Below are positions 58,692 to 64,000 of a stretch of DNA of 64,000 bases, piece after piece. The first letter of the stretch is position 1, and every line of letters starts with the position of its first letter. The notes beneath the pieces were generated by a model. It was not told the origin of the DNA. It saw nothing but the letters and a program-made list of their open reading frames with translations, and searched no databases. The stretch is from NCBI RefSeq assembly GCF_030264295.1, contig NZ_CP127173.1:7323501-7387500 (forward strand). The letters are read 5' to 3'. The stretch is from Amycolatopsis nalaikhensis. Lineage in GTDB: Bacteria; Actinomycetota; Actinomycetes; Mycobacteriales; Pseudonocardiaceae. The position numbers were made by a program, and so were the translations under genes.

Positions 58692-59980
58692 AGCCGGTGC
58701 GGCTGACTTTCGCCGGCGGTGCGGCCGGAACCACCGGCGCCCGGTACCTGCTCGAGACGCCGGACGCGAAGGTCCTGGTGGGGTGCGGCCTGTTCGCCGG
58801 GCCGGAAGCGCGGTGGCGGCGCAACTTCTCACCCGGACCGGCCGAGCTCCACGAAGCCGACGCGGTGGTCCTGCCGAGCGCCGGACTCGGGCACGCGGGG
58901 TTTCTGCCGCAGCTGGTCGCCGAAGGCTGGCACGGGCCCGTGTTCGCGACGCCCGGGACCGCCGCCCTCCTCCCGATCGTGTTGTCCGACGCCGCCCAGC
59001 AGTTCGAGGAAGACGCCGACGCGAACCAGGGCTGCGAACCGGGCCCGGCCGCGCCGCCGTTCCGCGCCGAGGACGTCGCACGCGCGCTCGCCCTGGTCCG
59101 GCCGGTCGAGTTCGGCTCGCCGCGGCGGCTCGCCGGCGCGGAGTTCGAGCTCGGCCGCGCGGGCGGGCGGCTCGGCGCGGCCTGGACCGCCGTGCGCGCC
59201 GGTGGCCGTTCGGTGGTGTTCGCGGGCCCGCTCGGCGCCGCCGACCACGCCCTGCTGCGCGCGCCGGACCCGCGGCCGAGCTGCGACGCGCTGGTGCTCG
59301 CGACACCGCGATCACCCGGCGGCGACCACCGGGCGGGCCGGTTCGCGGCGGCGGTGCACCGCGCGGTCCGGCGGGGTGGCAGCGTGGTCGTGCCGGTCTC
59401 CGTGCTCGGCGCTACCGAGCTGCTCACCCTGCTGCACGACCTCGTGGCGACGCGGGAAATCCCGCCGCTGCCGGTGGTCGTGGACGCCGAAACGGCGACC
59501 GGCGTCCACGAGCGGGCCGCGGCCGAGCTGTGCCGCGACGCCCGGGTGGCGGTGCCCGAAACGCTGGTCTCGCGCGTGTCGGACGAGCCGTCGATCATCT
59601 TGGCGGGCTTCGCGACGGCGGACGCCGGGCGCGTGCTGCGGCACCTCGCCGCGCTGCTGCCGGACCCGCGCACCGGGGTGGTGCTGCCGGGTGCGCCGGA
59701 GCCGGGGACCCGGGCGGCCCAGCTCGCGGACGGTGCCCGCCACCTCAAGATCCACGGGCGGTACGTGCCGGTCCGGGCGGAGGTGACCGCGCTCGGCGCA
59801 CCGGGCGGGTTCGCCGCGACGGCGGAGGCGCTGGCCTGGGCGAGCGCGGCCCCGCCCGTGGAGACGGCGTTCGTCGTCGAAGGGCGGCCGGACGCGGCGC
59901 ACGCGTTCGCGAAGGAGCTGCACGCGGAGGCGGGCTGGTGCGCGGTGGTCCCCGAGGACGGTGAGCGAGTGCTGTGCTGA
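58688..59980 (+). CDS. MBL-fold/beta-CASP-like protein with degraded metal site
   Basis: Encodes 430 residues from GTG at 58688. The plan follows metallo-beta-lactamase RNA-processing proteins (RNase J/CPSF type): TFAGGAAGTTGARYLLETPD at the start, RNA-specificity segment HLKIHGRYVPVRAEVTALGA and VETAFVVEGRPDAAHAFAKEL at the end. But the zinc motif HxHxDH appears as PSAGLGHAG (residues 63-71), and the GFSAHAD motif is GFAATAE (about residue 374). It therefore probably lacks hydrolase activity while keeping the fold, perhaps as an RNA-binding or regulatory protein. It shares the operon with the nitroreductase. Confidence 0.78.
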   Translation: MKPVRLTFAGGAAGTTGARYLLETPDAKVLVGCGLFAGPEARWRRNFSPGPAELHEADAVVLPSAGLGHAGFLPQLVAEGWHGPVFATPGTAALLPIVLSDAAQQFEEDADANQGCEPGPAAPPFRAEDVARALALVRPVEFGSPRRLAGAEFELGRAGGRLGAAWTAVRAGGRSVVFAGPLGAADHALLRAPDPRPSCDALVLATPRSPGGDHRAGRFAAAVHRAVRRGGSVVVPVSVLGATELLTLLHDLVATREIPPLPVVVDAETATGVHERAAAELCRDARVAVPETLVSRVSDEPSIILAGFATADAGRVLRHLAALLPDPRTGVVLPGAPEPGTRAAQLADGARHLKIHGRYVPVRAEVTALGAPGGFAATAEALAWASAAPPVETAFVVEGRPDAAHAFAKELHAEAGWCAVVPEDGERVLC

Positions 59981-60027
59981 GGACTTCGGTCCTCGCGCGC
60001 GGCTCGGGCGGTGAGGTCTTTGGTCCT
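59980..60027. promoter_or_regulatory. Two DosR-like boxes upstream of a nitroreductase
   Basis: AGGACTTCGGTCCT (59980-59993) and AGGTCTTTGGTCCT (60014-60027) each match 10 of 14 core positions, with full GAGGAC/GTCCTC arms in the first. They start 34 bases apart; the second ends 87 bases before the start at 60115. Confidence 0.7.
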
Positions 60028-60114
60028 CGCCGCTCGTGACGCGCGGCCGTCGCCGAGGGGGGTGGGCGCCGGTGATGCTGGGGGTGTCAGCGTCCCCCGA
60101 ACCCGGAGCCCGTG

Positions 60115-61101
60115 ATGAGCCGTCCACTGCCCACCGTGTTCGACCAGGCACTCGCCTCGGCCGTGCGCGCGCCTTCGCCGCACAACACCCAGCCGTGGCG
60201 GTTCGCCGTCGAGGGCGACGTGATCGAGGTGTGGCTGGACCGCGAGCGCGTCCTCACCGTGGCCGACCCGCATGCGCGGGAGGCCCGGCTCGCCTGCGGT
60301 GCCGCCGCCTTCAACCTGCAGATCTGCCTGCGCGCCAACGGGCTCGCGGCGGTCGTGCGGATCCTGCCGGACCCGGCCGAGCCGGACCTGGTGGCCGTGC
60401 TCCGCCTCGACGGCAACCAGAAGGCGACGGCGGTCGAGCGCAAGCTGGCCGAGGCGGTCTTCCGCCGGCACACCAACCGGCGGCCGCTGCTGGACAAGGA
60501 GGTGCCGCCGTCGGTGCGGAGTGCGCTGAAGTCCGCGGCCCTGCAGGAGGGCGGGCAGATCGACTACCTCGACGCGTCGGGCCGCTACACGCCGGTGGCG
60601 TCACTGGTCCGGCAGGCGGAGGCACTGCAGGCGGAGGACTTGGCGTTCCGCGCGGAGACGGCGTACTGGACGCAACGAGCGGCCGACAGCCCCGACGGCG
60701 TGCCCAAGATCGCGGCGGGCCCGCCCCCGCACGGGCACGGGATCGTCTCGCTGCGCGGGTCCCACGAGAACCCGGACCTGCCATCGCGCGAGTACGAGCA
60801 GGAGCCGCTGCTCGGAGCGGTGCTGACCCGCGACCGAGGCCCGCACGCGGAGGTGCGCGCGGGAATGGTGATGCAGCGCATCCTGCTGACGGCGACGGCG
60901 GAAGGCCTGGCGACCTCGTTCCTGTCCCAGCCGTTCGAGACGCCGAGGACGCGAGAGTCGCTCGACCGGATCTTCGCCGGACTGGGCCAACCGCACACGT
61001 TGCTGCGCATCGGGTACGGCTACCCGACCCGGTTGACGGCCCGCCGCCCGGTCGACGAGGTGCTCAGGCACCGAACGGGCCCGGATGTGACGGCGGGCTG
61101 A
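60115..61101 (+). CDS. Acg-type nitroreductase-like flavoprotein
   Basis: Encodes 328 residues from ATG at 60115. It has the family opening ASAVRAPSPHNTQPWRFAVE, the midpoint LACGAAAFNLQICLRANGLA, a second half with VMQRILLTATAEGLATSFLS and the ending LLRIGYGYPTRLTARRPVDE. It is intact, unlike the copy at 57715. Members in mycobacteria (Rv2032, Rv3131, Rv3127) are strongly DosR-induced and may sequester FMN. It has its own box pair upstream and a terminator downstream. Confidence 0.92.
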   Translation: MSRPLPTVFDQALASAVRAPSPHNTQPWRFAVEGDVIEVWLDRERVLTVADPHAREARLACGAAAFNLQICLRANGLAAVVRILPDPAEPDLVAVLRLDGNQKATAVERKLAEAVFRRHTNRRPLLDKEVPPSVRSALKSAALQEGGQIDYLDASGRYTPVASLVRQAEALQAEDLAFRAETAYWTQRAADSPDGVPKIAAGPPPHGHGIVSLRGSHENPDLPSREYEQEPLLGAVLTRDRGPHAEVRAGMVMQRILLTATAEGLATSFLSQPFETPRTRESLDRIFAGLGQPHTLLRIGYGYPTRLTARRPVDEVLRHRTGPDVTAG

Positions 61102-61113
61102 GAGGTCGCGCAA

Positions 61114-61139
61114 GCCCGGCGGACGTTGACCCGCCGGGC
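61114..61139 (+). terminator. Terminator after nitroreductase
   Basis: GCCCGGCGG and CCGCCGGGC form a perfect 9-base stem with loop ACGTTGAC, 13 bases after the stop. No T-tract. Confidence 0.7.
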
Positions 61140-61544
61140 CGGGTCAGTTCGCGCCGGGCGCCCGAATCTCGCGGGCGGCATTGTGCCGCACCGGTTGCGC
61201 CGGGCGCTTGGAATGATGGCGCCGAGGTGGGGGCTGTCGCCCGCGCCGCGAGGAGCTGTTTCGCCGGGCCGGGCGCTCGACCTCGCGCACGGGAGCGGGC
61301 CGCACCGAGCGCCCTGCCTCGGCCGCGCCGCCCCCAGCCCACCGCGCTGGGCCGCGCGTGCGCCGGGCGCCGAGCCTGGCCGCGCCGTACCGCGCGCTGC
61401 CGGGCCCGTGCGGCGACGGCCGCACCGGCCGCAGCGAGCGCCGGGCCTCCGGCCGCGCGGCACCCGCGCGGGCCGCAATCATCCGCACCACGCCGGGCGC
61501 CCATCACCGATGCCCGGCAGCGGCCGCCCCAAGAAACCCGCGAT
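61140..61544. other. 405-base GC-extreme stretch with no supportable gene
   Basis: Rich in CGCCGGGC-like words and low in sequence complexity. Open frames exist on both strands but are Ala/Arg/Pro-rich, lack ribosome sites and show no family motif. I see no RNA gene or box here. Candidate for a decayed gene or a structured RNA. Confidence 0.5.
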
Positions 61545-61940
61545 TCACTCTCGGCCCGCGCGCAGCACGTCCCGGAACGTCACCATCCCGACCACGTGCC
61601 GACCTTCCACGACCGGTGCCGACCGCACCCCGGCCTCGGACATCAGGCGGGCCAGTTCGTCGATCTCCATCCCCGCCGTCACCGCGAGCCCCGTCCGGCG
61701 CATCGCCGCTCCCGCCGTGCGGGGGCGGCACGCCAGCACCACACCCGTGTCCGGGTCGCCGGGACTCTCCGGCGCCCGAAGGATGTCCGCTTCGGACAGC
61801 AGGCCGAGCAGCTGCCCGTCGGCGTCGACCACCGGCATCGTCGTGAACCCGCGGCCGCTCATCACCTCGGCCGCCTCCGCCAGGGTCGCCGACGGCGCCA
61901 ACGCGTACGTCGGGGTCGTCATGATGTCGCGTGCGCGCAT
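61545..61940 (-). CDS. Two-CBS-domain protein (no BON tail)
   Basis: Encodes 131 residues from ATG at 61938-61940. CBS1: MRARDIMTTPTYALAPSATL, FTTMPVVDADGQLLGLLSEAD. CBS2: MRRTGLAVTAGMEIDELARL, VRSAPVVEGRHVVGMVTFRD. Size and layout match Rv2626c (Hrp1), a DosR-induced CBS protein of mycobacteria, though similarity beyond the domains cannot be judged. It diverges from the Rv1733c-like gene over a shared DosR-like box. Confidence 0.9.
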   Translation of the reverse strand: MRARDIMTTPTYALAPSATLAEAAEVMSGRGFTTMPVVDADGQLLGLLSEADILRAPESPGDPDTGVVLACRPRTAGAAMRRTGLAVTAGMEIDELARLMSEAGVRSAPVVEGRHVVGMVTFRDVLRAGRE

Positions 61941-61999
61941 GGCCGTGCTCCGTTCCCGTCGGTTTTCCCGACCCTCCCGCCGATCTCCGCGCCGGGGCA

Positions 62000-62013
62000 G
62001 GGTCCAAAGTCCC
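62000..62013. promoter_or_regulatory. Strong DosR-like box between CBS and Rv1733c-like genes
   Basis: GGGTCCAAAGTCCC matches 12 of 14 core positions; it lies 60 bases before the CBS start and 109 before the Rv1733c-like start. A weaker GGGTCCAACGCCTC (9 of 14) is at 62043-62056, nearer the latter. Confidence 0.75.
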
Positions 62014-62121
62014 CGGGACGCCGTCCGAGTGTCGTCGCGCCGGGGTCCAACGCCTCTTCGCGCCGTGCCCGATTTCGAAGACGCTGGGGGAGCACGGAAT
62101 TCACGGCGGAAAGGCAGAACG

Positions 62122-62709
62122 ATGATCTCGATCGCGCGGCTGTGGCGCACCGTTCTTCCCCGCCGCGGCTCCGTGGCGCGGCCGTCGGACCGCGTCCAGG
62201 CCGGACTGCTCGTCTTCCTGGTCCTGCTCGCGCTGGCCGCCCTGCCGTTCGCCGCCGCCGTCGGGTCGGAAACCCATGCCCGGCAACAAGTGCAGTCGGC
62301 GCGGGAGCTGAGCGAGCGCACGCGGGTGACCGCGACCCTGCTCGCCGACGGCCCGCCGATCACGGCGAACACGCGCAGCGGTGTCGTCGGCACCGGCGCA
62401 CCCACCGACGCGACGTGGACCTTGGCGGACGGGACGCGACGCGTCGGCGAGGTCGTCGCCGACCGGGGCACGCTCGCGGGCGAGACCCTCACCGTGTGGG
62501 TGGACCGCACCGGCACTCCGGTGGACCCGCCGCTGAGCGGTGCGGGTGTCGTGATCGACGCCGTCGGTGCCGGGCTCGGCCTCTGGCTCGGAACCCTGGC
62601 CGTGCTGGCCGCGTGCTACCGGCTCACCGTGTTTTTCCTGGACCGCGCCCGCTACGCCCGCTGGCAGCAGGAGTGGCTCCAGGAACAGAACCGCGAAACC
62701 CATTCTTGA
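62122..62709 (+). CDS. Rv1733c-like two-helix membrane protein
   Basis: Encodes 195 residues from ATG at 62122 (GGAAAGGCAG upstream). Pattern: cytoplasmic basic start with RPSDRVQAGLLVFLVLLAL as first helix, an outside beta-rich domain (RVTATLLADGPPITANTRSG, GETLTVWVDRTGTPVDPPL), then a second helix (GLGLWLGTLAVLAACYRLTV) and a cytoplasmic RYARWQQEWLQ tail. This matches the M. tuberculosis dormancy antigen Rv1733c family, whose function is unknown. It sits under a strong DosR-like box and heads an operon with a Usp and a CBS gene. Confidence 0.88.
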   Translation: MISIARLWRTVLPRRGSVARPSDRVQAGLLVFLVLLALAALPFAAAVGSETHARQQVQSARELSERTRVTATLLADGPPITANTRSGVVGTGAPTDATWTLADGTRRVGEVVADRGTLAGETLTVWVDRTGTPVDPPLSGAGVVIDAVGAGLGLWLGTLAVLAACYRLTVFFLDRARYARWQQEWLQEQNRETHS

Positions 62710-62732
62710 GAACGAGGAGAAGGTGAACTGAC

Positions 62733-63239
62733 ATGACCACGGCATACGAGGACGAGATCGTCGTCGGGGTGGACCATTCGGCGGTGAGCGCGGCCGCGCT
62801 GCGCTGGGCGGCGGCGGAAGCCGCGGCGAGCGGCCGCCGGGTCGTCGCGCTGCGTGCCTGGACGTTCGAGCCGGTCTACGACCTCGGCGCGGCCGTCGCC
62901 GGGTCGCCGCAGAGTGTCGCCGAGCGGGAGCGGATCCAGCTCGACGACGTCGTCGGCGTGGTACGGGCCGAACACCCCGGCGTCGCCATCCGGGCCGAGC
63001 TGGTCGAGCATTCGGCCGCGGTGGCGCTGGAAGAGGCGTCGAAGACCGCGGCGATGCTCGTACTGGGCAGCCACGGCCGGGGCCGGTTGCTGAAGCTGCT
63101 GGTCGGGTCGGTCGCCGAGCACTGCCTGCGTGAGGCGAGCTGCCCGGTGGTGGTCATCCCGGCGCGGACCGTGCCCGAACCGGAGCCGGAGCGGGTGCCC
63201 GAGCCCGCGGCGTCGTACTACCCCGGGCCGCTGCTGTGA
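62733..63239 (+). CDS. Single-domain universal stress protein with Pro/Glu-rich tail
   Basis: Encodes 168 residues from ATG at 62733 (GAGGAGAAGG upstream). ATP loop GSHGRGRLLKLLVGSVAEHC is intact; the first strand is IVVGVDHSAVSAAALRWAAA. The final 25 residues are an extended Pro/Glu tail (VPEPEPERVPEPAAS). Its stop overlaps the next CBS gene start (TGATG). Confidence 0.92.
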   Translation: MTTAYEDEIVVGVDHSAVSAAALRWAAAEAAASGRRVVALRAWTFEPVYDLGAAVAGSPQSVAERERIQLDDVVGVVRAEHPGVAIRAELVEHSAAVALEEASKTAAMLVLGSHGRGRLLKLLVGSVAEHCLREASCPVVVIPARTVPEPEPERVPEPAASYYPGPLL

Positions 63240-63928
63240 TGCCCGGCCACCGCCAGGTCGGGTCGGTCATGACGGCCGACGTCGTCACCGTCGGTCCGGA
63301 GGCGCCGTTCAAGGCCGTCGCGGTCCTGCTGGCCTCGTGGCGCATCAGCGGCGCCCCGGTCGTGGACGAGGAAGGGCACGTGCTCGGCGTCGTCTCCCAG
63401 GGTGACCTGCTCGAGCGCGCGACCCCGCACGGCCTGCTCAAGCGGCAGGCGCGGCGAAAGGCGGGCGCGGCGTTCGTCGCCGACCTGATGACGACGCCGG
63501 CGATCACTGTCCGGGCGGACGACGACGTCGCGGTCGCCACGAAACTGCTGGAGGAGCACCACTTCCACCGCCTGCCGGTGGTCGACGGCGACGGCAAGCT
63601 CGTCGGGGTCGTGTCCCGGTCGGACCTGCTGCGGGTGTTCCTGCGCACGGACCGGGAGATCCGCGAGGAAGTGCGGGAGGAGGTGCTGCGGCGGGAGATG
63701 GCCGTGGACCCGGCGTCGTTGTACGTGGCGGTGCACAACGGGATCGTGACGCTGAACGGCACGGTCGAGCGGGCCAGCATGATCCCGGTGATCACGGCGC
63801 TGACCCGCCGGGTCGACGGCGTGGTGGAGGTGCGGCAGCAGCTGAAGGCTGACCTCGACGACCGGGGCGTGTCACCGGTGCGACCCGGCCCGGTCGGGGT
63901 CCTGAGCCCGAACAAGCCACACAACTGA
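63239..63928 (+). CDS. CBS-pair protein with BON-like C-terminal domain
   Basis: Encodes 229 residues from ATG at 63239; a GTG three bases earlier is an alternative. CBS1 (GSVMTADVVTVGPEAPFKAV, ISGAPVVDEEGHVLGVVSQGD), CBS2 (LMTTPAITVRADDDVAVATK, FHRLPVVDGDGKLVGVVSRSD), then an acidic linker (REIREEVREEVLRREMAVDP) and BON (LYVAVHNGIVTLNGTVERAS). It is the longest of the four CBS proteins. Terminal gene of the Rv1733c-like operon. Confidence 0.92.
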   Translation: MPGHRQVGSVMTADVVTVGPEAPFKAVAVLLASWRISGAPVVDEEGHVLGVVSQGDLLERATPHGLLKRQARRKAGAAFVADLMTTPAITVRADDDVAVATKLLEEHHFHRLPVVDGDGKLVGVVSRSDLLRVFLRTDREIREEVREEVLRREMAVDPASLYVAVHNGIVTLNGTVERASMIPVITALTRRVDGVVEVRQQLKADLDDRGVSPVRPGPVGVLSPNKPHN

Positions 63929-63939
63929 ACCGGCGCACA

Positions 63940-63980
63940 GCGAAGGGGTCATCGTCCACATCGGACGATGACCGCTTCGC
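63940..63980 (+). terminator. Terminator at the end of the last operon
   Basis: GCGAAGGGGTCATCGTC and GACGATGACCGCTTCGC form a long stem with one mismatch around CACATCG, 12 bases after the stop. The last 20 bases of the window show nothing else. Confidence 0.8.
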
Positions 63981-64000
63981 CGGGCGCCGGAAAAGCGTTT

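Noticed and set aside
56611..60471. A 1286-codon minus-strand open frame across the Usp/nitroreductase region
   Set aside because: Same artefact; in part it crosses the real minus-strand Usp gene out of frame and lacks any family motif.
61020..61507. Minus-strand open frames of about 150 codons in the GC-rich block
   Set aside because: Ala/Arg/Pro-rich, no ribosome site and no homology visible.
1..64000. CRISPR arrays, tRNA or rRNA genes, phage attachment sites
   Set aside because: I found no regular short repeats with spacers, no cloverleaf-like CCA-ended segment, and no rRNA-like sequence when reading both strands; a covariance search would be needed to exclude small RNAs.

Overview
The window is very GC-rich throughout, with almost every gene using G/C third positions, GTG starts, and 4-base start/stop overlaps. 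The gene content points to a filamentous actinobacterium of the Pseudonocardiaceae, most likely Amycolatopsis or a close relative: an AfsR/SARP regulator, actinobacterial cydA-cydB-cydDC, a DevR/DosR regulator, Acg-type nitroreductases, Rv1733c-like and universal stress proteins, and an AA10 chitin/cellulose monooxygenase. The genus is inferred from content and style; no marker gene is present.

Layout. Positions 1-15621 are ordinary accessory metabolism: a hydrolase (cut by the window edge), acetyltransferase, CGNR regulator, cupin, AhpD-like protein, MFS exporter plus aldehyde dehydrogenase, SARP regulator, DipZ-like thiol redox protein, TetR, an epoxide hydrolase/MarR pair, an SDR, and an acyl-CoA dehydrogenase/hydratase pair. 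Positions 15870-25730 hold one tightly coupled operon: four small secreted proteins of a shared, unrecognised family followed by a type IV pilus assembly set (prepilin, PilT, PilB, PilC, two prepilin-like proteins, a PilX-like protein, prepilin peptidase). Positions 25816-29143 hold a PAS-GAF sensor with a degenerate histidine-kinase core, two roadblock-like proteins and an unknown protein.

Positions 30106-63928 form a dormancy/hypoxia island. It has six universal stress proteins, four CBS-domain proteins (three with a BON-like tail), three Acg-type nitroreductases plus a divergent relative, a SulP transporter, an alcohol dehydrogenase, phosphoketolase, cytochrome bd oxidase with its CydDC exporter, a DevR/DosR response regulator, an acetyl-CoA synthetase (ADP-forming) fused to a GNAT domain, acetate kinase, a degenerate metallo-beta-lactamase-fold protein and an Rv1733c-like membrane protein. 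Most transcription units are preceded by palindromes resembling the mycobacterial DosR box (GGGACTWWAGTCCC), several in pairs about 22 bases apart. Phosphoketolase, acetate kinase and the ADP-forming synthetase can together give substrate-level ATP and set the acetyl-phosphate pool, while cytochrome bd serves low-oxygen respiration. No canonical DosS/DosT kinase lies in the window.

Signs of change: single-base frameshifts in a corA-like gene and in one nitroreductase; an IS110-family element inserted between a nitroreductase operon and a DosR-box pair; a partial duplication of the 3' end of cydDC; three related palindromic intergenic repeats; and a CebR-like operator before the AA10 gene. I saw no rRNA, tRNA or CRISPR array. 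All box scores and alignments were made by eye.
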